From contig NZ_CP061739.1 of NCBI RefSeq assembly GCF_014770435.1, positions 2,356,001 through 2,420,000 on the forward strand: a stretch of 64,000 nucleotides of DNA, given 5' to 3'. The notes beneath the pieces are model-generated. The model saw only the letters and a list, made by a program, of their open reading frames with translations, was not told where the DNA came from and searched no databases. Numbering within the stretch: position 1 is the first letter of the stretch; each line of letters begins with the position of its first letter. The DNA comes from Psychrobacter sp. 28M-43. GTDB taxonomy: Bacteria > Pseudomonadota > Gammaproteobacteria > Pseudomonadales > Moraxellaceae. The position numbers and the translations under genes are program-made. This document shows, piece after piece, positions 48,362-56,560 of the stretch.

Positions 48362-49765
48362 TTACTTAGGATGTACCATATCAGCAGGAATTACCCACTC
48401 ATCGAACTGAGCTTCAGTTAGTAGCTCTAGCTCAACCGCCACTTGCTTCAAGGTCTTGTTTTCTTTATAAGCCGTCTTAGCGATTTTTGCAGCGTTTTCA
48501 TAACCAACATGACGGTTCAATGACGTGACTAGCATCAATGAATTGTGCAAGAAGTCATCGATTTTGTCTTTTACTGGCTCGATACCAACGGCACAGTTTT
48601 CGTTGAAGCTGTTGCAAGCATCGCCAAGCAGTTTGATAGACTGTAACAAGTTAAAGGCGATAACTGGCTTATAAACGTTTAGCTCAAAGTTACCTGATGC
48701 GCCAGCCATGCTGATAGTGGTGTCGTTACCCATGACCTGAGCGACAACCATGGTCATTGCTTCTGACTGAGTTGGGTTTACTTTGCCTGGCATGATAGAA
48801 GAGCCTGGCTCATTTTCAGGAATCGTCAACTCGCCCAGACCGCAACGAGGACCTGAAGCCAACCAACGTACGTCGTTAGCGATTTTATTTAAGCTGGCTG
48901 CTAGCGTTTTTAATGCGCCTGACGCAAATACTTCTGCATCACGAGCGGCTAGTGCTTCAAATTTGTTCGGTGACGTGACAAATGGTAAGCCAGTCAAAGT
49001 CGCTAGTTGCGCAGCTGATTTTACTGCATAGTCAGGATGGGCGTTTAGACCAGTACCAACCGCAGTACCACCTAGTGGCAATTCATATAGGCCTTGTAGC
49101 GCGTTGTCGATACGAGTTAACGCGTGGTCAAGTTGGCTTACATAGCCGCTGAACTCTTGGCCTAAAGTCAAAGGCGTCGCGTCTTGTAAATGCGTACGAC
49201 CGATTTTTACGATGCTATCGAATTCTTTGGCTTTAGCCGCTAGTGTATCGCGTAGTGCTTTTACCGCTGGAATCAACAAGCTGTTAATTTGACGCGCAGC
49301 AGCCACACGAATCGCCGTTGGGAAGCTGTCGTTGGTAGACTGTGCATGGTTTACATGGTCATTTGGGTGAATTGGCGTGTAGCTGCCACGCTCAGAACCA
49401 GCGATTTCGTTGGCACGGTTGGCCAATACTTCGTTCATGTTCATGTTTGACTGGGTGCCAGAACCTGTCTGCCATACAACCAATGGGAACTGATCGACCA
49501 GACCACCATTGATGATTTCGTCAGCGGCTTGTACGATAAGGTCACGCTTGTCGCCTTCGATACGCTCTAGGCTTGCATTGGTAATCGCAGCGGCTTTTTT
49601 GACCAGTGCCATCGCTTCAATCATTGGACGCGGCAAAGTCTCGCCACCGATTTTGAAGTTTTCGCGGCTACGCTGAGTTTGCGCACCCCAATAAGCATCA
49701 GCTGGGACTTCTACGTTACCCATGGTATCTTTTTCGGTACGAGTTGCCTGATTCTGTGTCGACAT
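48362..49765 (-). CDS. fumC: Fumarate hydratase class II
   Basis: 467 residues; iron-independent, oxidation-resistant fumarase of the TCA cycle (tetrameric, aspartase/fumarase superfamily). The superfamily signature [15 protein letters not shown] is present, with [32 protein letters not shown] and [13 protein letters not shown] as the other active-site segments. No cysteine-based cluster is expected. A homologous class I enzyme could exist elsewhere. It ends 25 bases from repeat copy A and its terminator lies at 48196-48243. Confidence 0.97.
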   Translation of the reverse strand: MSTQNQATRTEKDTMGNVEVPADAYWGAQTQRSRENFKIGGETLPRPMIEAMALVKKAAAITNASLERIEGDKRDLIVQAADEIINGGLVDQFPLVVWQTGSGTQSNMNMNEVLANRANEIAGSERGSYTPIHPNDHVNHAQSTNDSFPTAIRVAAARQINSLLIPAVKALRDTLAAKAKEFDSIVKIGRTHLQDATPLTLGQEFSGYVSQLDHALTRIDNALQGLYELPLGGTAVGTGLNAHPDYAVKSAAQLATLTGLPFVTSPNKFEALAARDAEVFASGALKTLAASLNKIANDVRWLASGPRCGLGELTIPENEPGSSIMPGKVNPTQSEAMTMVVAQVMGNDTTISMAGASGNFELNVYKPVIAFNLLQSIKLLGDACNSFNENCAVGIEPVKDKIDDFLHNSLMLVTSLNRHVGYENAAKIAKTAYKENKTLKQVAVELELLTEAQFDEWVIPADMVHPK

Positions 49766-49909
49766 AACTACCCTCTTTACTGGTTTGTTGTTAAATAACT
49801 GAACGATAAAAAGTGCAACAGCTGCTGCACATAAACGGAAATACGATGTAAAGTGGCGTTATGATAGCATGACTAAGGCGTGTTGAATATTCACAAATAG
49901 CCTTGAGCA

Positions 49910-49936
49910 ATGTCTAAAAACGAATGTCTAAAAACG
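49910..49936 (+). repeat. 14-bp tandem duplication at the start of the cyclo-ligase gene
   Basis: AATGTCTAAAAACG is present twice in succession (ATG at 49910 and 49924). The two ATGs are in different frames; only the second is in frame with the cyclo-ligase. Confidence 0.8.
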
Positions 49937-50643
49937 CCTGTCATCACCAATCTGATACTTTATTGGATAAGATACCTATGCACTCTAAAACTATGCCCAC
50001 TGAGCCAAAAACTTTTAACTCACAAGAACCCACACTAAGTAATCCGCCTAGACGACACTTTACTCGCCAGCGTCGACAGTTGAGTGTTGGCGCGCGCAGA
50101 CAGTTTGCTCAGTCTGCAAGCTTACATCTATCTAAGCTAAAGCAGCGATTGCCTACACATGCACGCATTGGGCTTTATTATGATGGATTTGGTGAGCTAC
50201 CTACTCAGCCACTATTGGACTGGTGCCAACGCTTAGGCTATTCTCCTTATTTACCGGTTGTCGGTTCTCTTGGTCGTACTAGCAATGGCAATGATGATAA
50301 ACGATTGCGTTTTGTGCCTGTCTATCACTCAAAACTGGTGAATGTTCCCACTCGCATTCACCAATTGGGCATGAAGCAAAATCACAGCAGCGCCCTGCTC
50401 TGGGCGTCGGAACTAGACGTGATTATTTGTCCACTTGTGGCGGTAGACCTAAACGGTAACCGCATGGGCATGGGTGGCGGGTTCTATGATACGACGCTTG
50501 GGAAAAGCTATCGGTCGGGCGCTAAAAAGCCATTAAAGATAGGCTGGTGCTATGATTTTCAAGTGGTTGAACAATTAGCGCGTCAACCGTGGGATGTGCC
50601 GTTAGACGGCTTAATTACCCCAAGTGGCATAAGGTGGTTTTAA
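49924..50643 (+). CDS. 5-formyltetrahydrofolate cyclo-ligase
   Basis: 239 residues in the longest frame; ATP-dependent conversion of 5-formyl-THF to methenyl-THF (YgfA/FAU1 family). Core motifs: the basic N-terminal helix RRHFTRQRRQLS, the substrate region VPVYHSKLVNVPTRIHQLG and the ATP/Mg loop NRMGMGGGFYDTTLG, then the C-terminal WDVPLDGLITPSGI. The first 40 residues are polar and not conserved. No good ribosome-binding site precedes the ATG at 49924, so Met19 (49978, after GGATAAG) may be the true start. The stop TAA overlaps the next ATG (TAATG), coupling it to a small acidic protein gene. Confidence 0.88.
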   Translation: MSKNACHHQSDTLLDKIPMHSKTMPTEPKTFNSQEPTLSNPPRRHFTRQRRQLSVGARRQFAQSASLHLSKLKQRLPTHARIGLYYDGFGELPTQPLLDWCQRLGYSPYLPVVGSLGRTSNGNDDKRLRFVPVYHSKLVNVPTRIHQLGMKQNHSSALLWASELDVIICPLVAVDLNGNRMGMGGGFYDTTLGKSYRSGAKKPLKIGWCYDFQVVEQLARQPWDVPLDGLITPSGIRWF

Positions 50644-50897
50644 TGAAAGACGATAAACAGTTTGAAAAAGACTCTAGCGCTTCTGATTCCAGTGCAGACA
50701 GCGTGGATGAATATTTGCAAGCATTAGGCAATGAGGACGCTAGAGAGATACGTTACTACAGTCAAGAGCAACCGTTTAGCGCTGATGAAATGACACGGCT
50801 CGTCAATGAAGAACGCTTAAATGAATTACTAGCGCAAAGCGATGCGTTTTTGAGTAATTTGAGTGGTGAGATAAATGATTTTGATGAAGATTATTGA
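50643..50897 (+). CDS. Small acidic conserved hypothetical protein
   Basis: 84 residues from the ATG at 50643 that overlaps the cyclo-ligase stop by one base. Acidic and helical, beginning MKDDKQFEKDSSASDSS and ending INDFDEDY, with no Cys, no signal peptide and no membrane segment. The overlap indicates translational coupling. The helical middle (ADEMTRLVNEERLNELLAQ) may bind a partner. No family recognised. Confidence 0.65.
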   Translation: MKDDKQFEKDSSASDSSADSVDEYLQALGNEDAREIRYYSQEQPFSADEMTRLVNEERLNELLAQSDAFLSNLSGEINDFDEDY

Positions 50898-50933
50898 GTC
50901 TCGCATCAATTCAGTAATCGATAAAAACTAAAA

Positions 50934-50968
50934 AAGGCAAGCATAGCTTACAGCTATACTCGCCCTTT
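50934..50968. terminator. Weak hairpin terminator between the small acidic gene and the antiporter gene
   Basis: AAAGGC...AGCATAGCT paired with AGCTATACT...GCCCTTT. The stem has mismatches and a short T-run, but it lies between two convergent genes. Confidence 0.55.
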
Positions 50969-50997
50969 ATATCAGACCCAATCATTCAAATAATTTA

Positions 50998-52359
50998 CTA
51001 CAACACCATCGCTGCAATCCAACCAAATACCAGTAGTGGAATGTTGTAGTGTAAGAAAGTCGGTATCACACTGTCTTTGATATGGTCATGCTGTCCATCG
51101 ATGTTTAGACCAGACGTTGGCCCCAATGTCGAATCTGACGCAGGCGAACCCGCATCCCCAAGCGCGCCAGCCGTACCGATAATCGCCACAGTAGCCAATG
51201 GCGAAAACCCTAAAGAGATACACAGCGGCACATAAATCGCGGCCAAAATAGGAATGGTCGAAAATGACGAGCCGATACCCATAGTCACAATCAAACCAAT
51301 CAATAGCATGATAAATGCGGCCATCGCTTTGTTACCAGCGAACAGCGATGCTGCCCCATCGACCAATGGCTGAATCTGCTCAGTCGCTTTCATTACTTCA
51401 GCAAAGCCTTGCGCGGTAATCATAATAAAGCCAATCATCGCCATCAGCTTGATACCGTCATTAAAGACGCTGTCAGCATCACGCCACTTCACCACGCCAG
51501 TCGCCATAAAGACGCCAAAGCCAAACATCGAGCCGAGAAGTAGCGAGTCAGTATATAACTGCACCACAAAAGCCGTAACGATAGCAGCCAGTGCAACCAG
51601 TGTCTTTAGCTTGCTTTGCGACTGTGCGCCAGCAGCAGTTTTGCTTAATGCATCACCTTCTACTACGGCATCATGCGCTTGCTGATCTATCGCAATCTGC
51701 TGATATGCGCGTGGCTTACGGTAGCTGACAAATACGGCAACCAGCAAACCAATTAGCATGCCCAACGCAGGAATTGCCATGGCTTGCACCACAGAGATAT
51801 TGGCAACATCAATGCCCGCTTCACCCACGTTTTTTAGCATAATCTGATTGAGATAGATATCACCAAAACCATAAGGAATAAACATATAGGTGGTGACTAG
51901 CCCGAAAGTAATCAGACAAGCAATCAGGCGTCTATCAATCTGCATGCGATTAAACGCTAACAGTAGTGGCGGTACCAGTAGCGGAATAAAGGCAATATGA
52001 ATAGGGATTAAGTTTTGGCTAAAACAGCTCATGGTAATGAGGCCTGCAAACAGCATGTACTTAATCATGCCACTCGTACCCGCAGCATCAATACGCTTGA
52101 TGACCGCGCCTGCCAATGACTGCGGCAAGCCCGAATGAGCAATCGCTACCGCAAACGCCCCAAGCAGTGCATACGACAGCGCAATCTCTGCGCCATTACG
52201 GATGCCTTCTTGAAAAGCATTAAGCGTATCAGTAATACCAAGCCCTGCCAGCAGTCCACCTGCCAGCGCGCCGATTAATAAACTGAGCACCACGTGCACT
52301 CGCGAAAGTGACAGTCCTAGCATAATAATAACTGCTAGCAATACTGCATTGATGGCCAT
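50998..52359 (-). CDS. Na+/H+ antiporter family protein (YuiF/NhaC-like)
   Basis: 453 residues with about eleven hydrophobic segments and no signal peptide. The C-terminal conserved segment ALGDAGSPASDSTLGPTSGLN, and SCFSQNLIPIHIAFIPLLVPP, are typical of the Na+/H+ antiporter family (Pfam Na_H_antiport types, YuiF/HI1107-like), within the ion-transporter superfamily. Some members instead exchange amino acids or dicarboxylates, so the substrate is open. An AAGGGG ribosome-binding site precedes the ATG. It is convergent with the small acidic gene and divergent from lon. Confidence 0.8.
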   Translation of the reverse strand: MAINAVLLAVIIMLGLSLSRVHVVLSLLIGALAGGLLAGLGITDTLNAFQEGIRNGAEIALSYALLGAFAVAIAHSGLPQSLAGAVIKRIDAAGTSGMIKYMLFAGLITMSCFSQNLIPIHIAFIPLLVPPLLLAFNRMQIDRRLIACLITFGLVTTYMFIPYGFGDIYLNQIMLKNVGEAGIDVANISVVQAMAIPALGMLIGLLVAVFVSYRKPRAYQQIAIDQQAHDAVVEGDALSKTAAGAQSQSKLKTLVALAAIVTAFVVQLYTDSLLLGSMFGFGVFMATGVVKWRDADSVFNDGIKLMAMIGFIMITAQGFAEVMKATEQIQPLVDGAASLFAGNKAMAAFIMLLIGLIVTMGIGSSFSTIPILAAIYVPLCISLGFSPLATVAIIGTAGALGDAGSPASDSTLGPTSGLNIDGQHDHIKDSVIPTFLHYNIPLLVFGWIAAMVL

Positions 52360-52813
52360 GTGTTGCCCCTTGTTCTTTATACTTTGGTCTTATTGAGACC
52401 TATGAATATTGAAACTAATGAATATCGCCCTGTTGTCTAAAACGTCTCAATATGAGAGCCTGTTTTAGACGCGCGCCAGTTTACCTTATTTTGCTTATAA
52501 AGCCTACGCATAGAACCGATTAGACATCATCATAGATAGCCAAATACCACCTATACATCTAAACCCTCTTCTATAATTTCTGACTGTCTTTATCCTTCAT
52601 AGACCAGTCATAGACCAGTCATACTCCTGACGACACAGTATTGATAACATTAATAGCATTAATAGCATTGCTTACTGGACGCTCAAACAACTATTTAACA
52701 AAGATAAGCAGACGACTTCATCATTCAGCCTTGCAATTTTTTTCGTGAGCACCATTTATCTAAACATGAACCACGAACTTGACTTTACAAGTCTGGGGAA
52801 CGAGGAAAAACAT
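52360..52813. other. Control region between the antiporter gene and lon
   Basis: About 450 bases between divergent genes. It contains two short tandem duplications: CATAGACCAGT twice at 52598-52619 and CATTAATAG twice at 52648-52665. No clear heat-shock (sigma-32) promoter was recognised upstream of lon. A GTG at 52745 opens the same frame as lon but is not favoured as start. Confidence 0.55.
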
Positions 52814-55417
52814 ATGAGTGAACATAATATTGATAAAGACAACATCGACATCGATGTATCATCTGCCCTGAACACTGACACGACGTCTGACGCAAATACT
52901 GACACTGACGCTAACATCAGTGCTGACGCGAATAATGAGACAGAAAGCTCATCTACGGATGCGTTAAATGCCTCATCCAAGGCTGTCAAAGACGATGAAG
53001 ATGAAAGCTATCTGCCACTGCTGGCATTACGCGACGTCGTCGTCTATCCACATATGCAAATTGCATTGTTTGTGGGACGTGCGCCATCGGTGAAAGCGGT
53101 TGAGTTGGCACAGGCTGAGTATGGCAATAAAGTATTGGTAGTCGCGCAAAAAGACTCACTGACCGAAGATATTGATCAAGACAACTTGTATCAGTACGGT
53201 ACGGTGTGCCGCATCGTCAGCACTATGCCACACGATAGCGATGAGAACTGCATTAAAGTATTGATCGAAGGTCAATACCGCGCTCGTGTCGATAACATAG
53301 AAGGCCATGATGATTTATTAATGGCGAGATTTGAACGTGCCGACCTTGATGTCAGCATGGATGAGAGCCAACAGAAAAACACCATTCAAGCATTAACTAC
53401 ATTATTCGAAAGCTATGCAGATGCGCGACTTCGCAATGCACGTGAGCTGACTCGTGTGGCTAAGCGTATCGACGACTTGCTTGAGTTGGTTTATTTCATC
53501 TCAACTCGTGTGTCGATGGATCTTGATATCAAACAGTCTTTCTTAGAAGAAGACGATATCAAAACGCATATCAATACCTTGACTGAATATCTGGTTAAGC
53601 AAAGTGCTGAGCAAAACATCGAGCAAGATATTCAAGATGCTGTCCGTCAGCAAATGGAAGACAATCAGCGCGAATATTTCTTGAATGAAAAGATGAAAGC
53701 CATCAAAAACGAGCTGTCAGATATGAATGACGGCGCGTTCGATGGTGAAGATGATGTTGCTGAGTTAGAGCAGCGTTTAGAAGATGCTGACCTACCAGAC
53801 GATGTGCGCAAAAAAGCTGAGCAAGAGTTCAAAAAACTTAAAATGATGCCACCTGCATCAAGCGAATCGTCAGTGGTACGCAACTATATTGAATGGATTT
53901 TGGACACGCCATGGAATGCGACGACCAAAGTATCTATCAATTTAGACAAAGCTAAGACGGTATTAGACGAAGATCATTATGGCTTGCAAGATGTGAAAGA
54001 CCGCATCTTAGAATATCTCGCCGTGCAATCACGCGTGAAAAAACTTCGTGGCCCGATTCTATGTCTCGTCGGTCCTCCAGGTGTTGGTAAAACTTCACTA
54101 GGCGAATCTATCGCCCGTGCCACTGGTCGTAAGTTTGTACGTATGGCGCTTGGCGGCGTACGTGATGAAGCAGAGATTCGTGGTCATCGCCGTACTTATA
54201 TCGGTGCGATGCCGGGTAAAATTGTTCAGTCATTGGCAAAAGTAGAAGTCAAAAACCCGCTGTTCCTATTGGATGAAATCGATAAGATGGCGCAAGACTT
54301 CCGCGGTGATCCAGCATCAGCGTTGCTTGAAGTATTGGATCCATCACAGAACGATACATTTAACGACCATTATTTAGATATGGACTTAGATTTGTCGCAA
54401 GTGATGTTCATCTGTACTGCCAACAGTATGGATATTCCGCCTGCGCTGCTTGACCGTATGGAAGTCATCCGCTTGCCAGGTTATACCGAAGAAGAAAAGG
54501 TCAATATCGCACAAAAATACCTAGTGCCAAAAGCAATTAAGCAAAACGGTCTCAAAGAAGGCGAAATTGAGATTGTTGAAGCCGCATTGCACAGCATCGT
54601 GCGTAGCTATACGCGTGAAGCAGGTGTGCGTAACCTTGAGCGTGAAGTGAATAAAATCTGCCGTAAAGTGGTTCGTGGTTCGGTTGAAACTCATGGCGCA
54701 CGTGCTCCGAAAAAAGCAGAACGTCAGCTAGTGACAGTCGATGACAAGAACATCGATGACTATCTAGGTGTGCACCAGTATGACTACGGTCTGGCTGAAG
54801 AAGAGCCTGAGATTGGTCGTATTACCGGTCTTGCATGGACTCAGGTCGGCGGTGAGCTATTGACTATTGAAGCGGTCGGTATGAAAGGGAAAGGCGAGCT
54901 TAGCTTTACCGGTTCACTCGGCGATGTAATGAAAGAATCGATTCGCGCAGCAATGAGTGTGGTTCGTGCTCGCGGTGATAGCTTAGGCATTGATTACGAG
55001 ACGTTTAAAACAACAGACGTCCATGTACATATGCCAGAGGGTGCGACGCCAAAAGATGGCCCATCTGCTGGTGGTGCACTGACGACAGCGCTCGTCTCTG
55101 CGTTGACAGGTATCGCTATCCGTCCAGATATTGCGATGACAGGTGAGATTACCTTACGCGGTAAGATATTACGCATCGGTGGTCTCAAAGAGAAATTGCT
55201 GGCGGCACATCGCGGCGGTATCAAGCACGTCTTGATCCCAGCGACTAATGAGCGTGATCTGGCTGATATCCCTGACAACGTAAAAGAAGGCCTAACCATT
55301 CAGCCAGTCGCCACGATTGAAGAAATCTTAAAGGTTGCTTTGGTGAGTATGCCAACACCAATCAAACCTGCAAAAGTTACGGTTGATAAAACCTCTGGCA
55401 AAGCACTGCATAACTAA
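52814..55417 (+). CDS. lon: ATP-dependent protease Lon
   Basis: From the ATG at 52814 (GAGGAAA seven bases upstream) it is 867 residues, versus 784 in E. coli. The first 65 residues are an Asp/Asn/Ser/Thr-rich disordered extension; the substrate-recognition domain starts at YLPLLALRDVVVYPHMQIALFVG. The AAA+ module has Walker A GPPGVGKTSLGE and Walker B PLFLLDEIDK. The C-terminal Ser-Lys protease has the nucleophile in PEGATPKDGPSAGGAL and the lysine in IGGLKEKLLAAHRGG. Lon degrades misfolded and regulatory proteins in the cytoplasm. It is monocistronic. Confidence 0.96.
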   Translation: MSEHNIDKDNIDIDVSSALNTDTTSDANTDTDANISADANNETESSSTDALNASSKAVKDDEDESYLPLLALRDVVVYPHMQIALFVGRAPSVKAVELAQAEYGNKVLVVAQKDSLTEDIDQDNLYQYGTVCRIVSTMPHDSDENCIKVLIEGQYRARVDNIEGHDDLLMARFERADLDVSMDESQQKNTIQALTTLFESYADARLRNARELTRVAKRIDDLLELVYFISTRVSMDLDIKQSFLEEDDIKTHINTLTEYLVKQSAEQNIEQDIQDAVRQQMEDNQREYFLNEKMKAIKNELSDMNDGAFDGEDDVAELEQRLEDADLPDDVRKKAEQEFKKLKMMPPASSESSVVRNYIEWILDTPWNATTKVSINLDKAKTVLDEDHYGLQDVKDRILEYLAVQSRVKKLRGPILCLVGPPGVGKTSLGESIARATGRKFVRMALGGVRDEAEIRGHRRTYIGAMPGKIVQSLAKVEVKNPLFLLDEIDKMAQDFRGDPASALLEVLDPSQNDTFNDHYLDMDLDLSQVMFICTANSMDIPPALLDRMEVIRLPGYTEEEKVNIAQKYLVPKAIKQNGLKEGEIEIVEAALHSIVRSYTREAGVRNLEREVNKICRKVVRGSVETHGARAPKKAERQLVTVDDKNIDDYLGVHQYDYGLAEEEPEIGRITGLAWTQVGGELLTIEAVGMKGKGELSFTGSLGDVMKESIRAAMSVVRARGDSLGIDYETFKTTDVHVHMPEGATPKDGPSAGGALTTALVSALTGIAIRPDIAMTGEITLRGKILRIGGLKEKLLAAHRGGIKHVLIPATNERDLADIPDNVKEGLTIQPVATIEEILKVALVSMPTPIKPAKVTVDKTSGKALHN

Positions 55418-55451
55418 TTGAACCTTTATTAAACTCGTCCTATAGATTAAG

Positions 55452-55485
55452 AAGCCGCTCATCACAATGATGGGCGGCTTTTTAA
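55452..55485 (+). terminator. Terminator after lon
   Basis: AAGCCGC-TCATCA/TGATG-GGCGGCTT hairpin with a CAA loop and following T-run, 35 bases past the stop. Confidence 0.88.
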
Positions 55486-55689
55486 TGCCTATTTATTATT
55501 CATTTTCTTGCAGTTCATAGCTTTCTTAGTAGATTTCTCACACATTCAAAACCATTTAATTTTAAAAATCATTTATCTTAGTTCGTTTTTCAAACCCATA
55601 CGTTACTTACATTTATTAACTGATTGTTGCGCATTTGATGAATAACTATAGAGTTAGCTTGGCTATACTGACTCCGATGTTAACGAATA

Positions 55690-55719
55690 TTGACACCGAT
55701 TTTTATAGAACAATAACGA
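55690..55719 (+). promoter_or_regulatory. Possible promoter of sodC
   Basis: A consensus -35 TTGACA at 55690-55695 is followed 18 bases later by a weak -10 TAACGA (55714-55719). The rest of the 290-base gap between the lon terminator and sodC shows no gene. Confidence 0.4.
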
Positions 55720-55778
55720 TAGATATTCGCGGCTTTAATGAAGATTAAAAATAACAACTCAAACAATTGGAGATAATA

Positions 55779-56336
55779 ATGAATAAGACATTACTTGCAA
55801 GTACCCTATTATGCGGTTCAGCGTTAGCAATGACTGGTTGCCAAACGGTAGAAAGTCAAATGCAAACAGGCAATCCTTTAGCACAGCCAACGCTAAAATC
55901 AACCATACAAACAGTAGATGGCAAGAAGAAAGAAGTTGGTCAAGTTTTCTTACGTCCAGTTGATGGTGGCGTCCAAGTTTACGGTAAACTTACTAACCTA
56001 CAGCCAGGCAGAACTGTCTCATTACATATCCACGAAACAGGCAGCTGTGACGTTATGGGTAAAGCGGCAGGCGGTCACTTCAATCCAGACAACAAACCAC
56101 ATTCTAATCCAGATGACATGAATGGTCATGCTGGTGACTTGCCAAACTTAACTGCTAATGAAGATGGTGTTGCTACTATTAACTATGTGAATAAGAAAAT
56201 CGCAGCGACTGAAGCAGGTAAATACAGCGTAAATCGTTTGGCCTTTATCGTCCATGCTGGCGTTGACGACTATACCAGTCAGCCTTCAGGTAATGCAGGC
56301 GATCGTATTGGTTGCGGTATCATCGTAAAAAACTAA
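55779..56336 (+). CDS. sodC: Cu,Zn superoxide dismutase, lipoprotein
   Basis: 185 residues from the ATG at 55779 (GGAG six bases upstream). The signal sequence MNKTLLASTLLCGSALAM leads to a lipobox ending in Cys21 (AMTGC), so it is a lipoprotein, probably on the periplasmic side of the outer or inner membrane. Cu and Zn ligands are all present: HIHETGSCD, GGHFNPDNKPHSNPDDMNGHAGDLP and the final His and Cys in FIVHAGVDDY...GDRIGCGII; the disulfide Cys pair (SCD...IGCG) is kept. It removes superoxide outside the cytoplasm. A terminator follows. Confidence 0.96.
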   Translation: MNKTLLASTLLCGSALAMTGCQTVESQMQTGNPLAQPTLKSTIQTVDGKKKEVGQVFLRPVDGGVQVYGKLTNLQPGRTVSLHIHETGSCDVMGKAAGGHFNPDNKPHSNPDDMNGHAGDLPNLTANEDGVATINYVNKKIAATEAGKYSVNRLAFIVHAGVDDYTSQPSGNAGDRIGCGIIVKN

Positions 56337-56408
56337 TACTGTCCAAACCTATGGACTTAGGCTAAGTCTGCAAACGTAGAAATGGCTAAAAAGCAATATT
56401 ACAAGCAC

Positions 56409-56442
56409 AAAAAAACCCTCTTAAATGATAAGAGGGTTTTTT
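56409..56442. terminator. Bidirectional terminator after sodC
   Basis: AAAAAACCCTCTT/AAGAGGGTTTTTT perfect stem with a seven-base loop. It lies between the convergent sodC and topA genes. Confidence 0.93.
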
Positions 56443-56476
56443 GTTGGAAGTAACTATTAGGTTTGTTTAAGCCAAT

Positions 56477-56533
56477 ACAAGAAAGACCAATGCAAATTGT
56501 ACCTGTAGTACATTAAATGAGTCTGACGCTATA
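56477..56533. repeat. 57-bp dispersed repeat, copy B (3' of topA)
   Basis: Second copy of the repeat at 48281-48337, 84 percent identical. It again lies just right of a terminator (here 56409-56442) and 28 bases from the stop of a minus-strand gene (topA). The TTGTAC-loop-GTACATT stem is conserved while the loop differs (CTGTA here, TTATC in copy A). Confidence 0.8.
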
Positions 56534-56560
56534 AAAGCACTATATTGGATGTAACAATAT

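Noticed and set aside
48179..48421. 80-codon + strand frame between the HEPN gene and fumC
   Set aside because: Passes through a terminator hairpin and the 57-bp repeat and ends antisense to fumC; considered as an antitoxin partner for the HEPN gene but not supportable.
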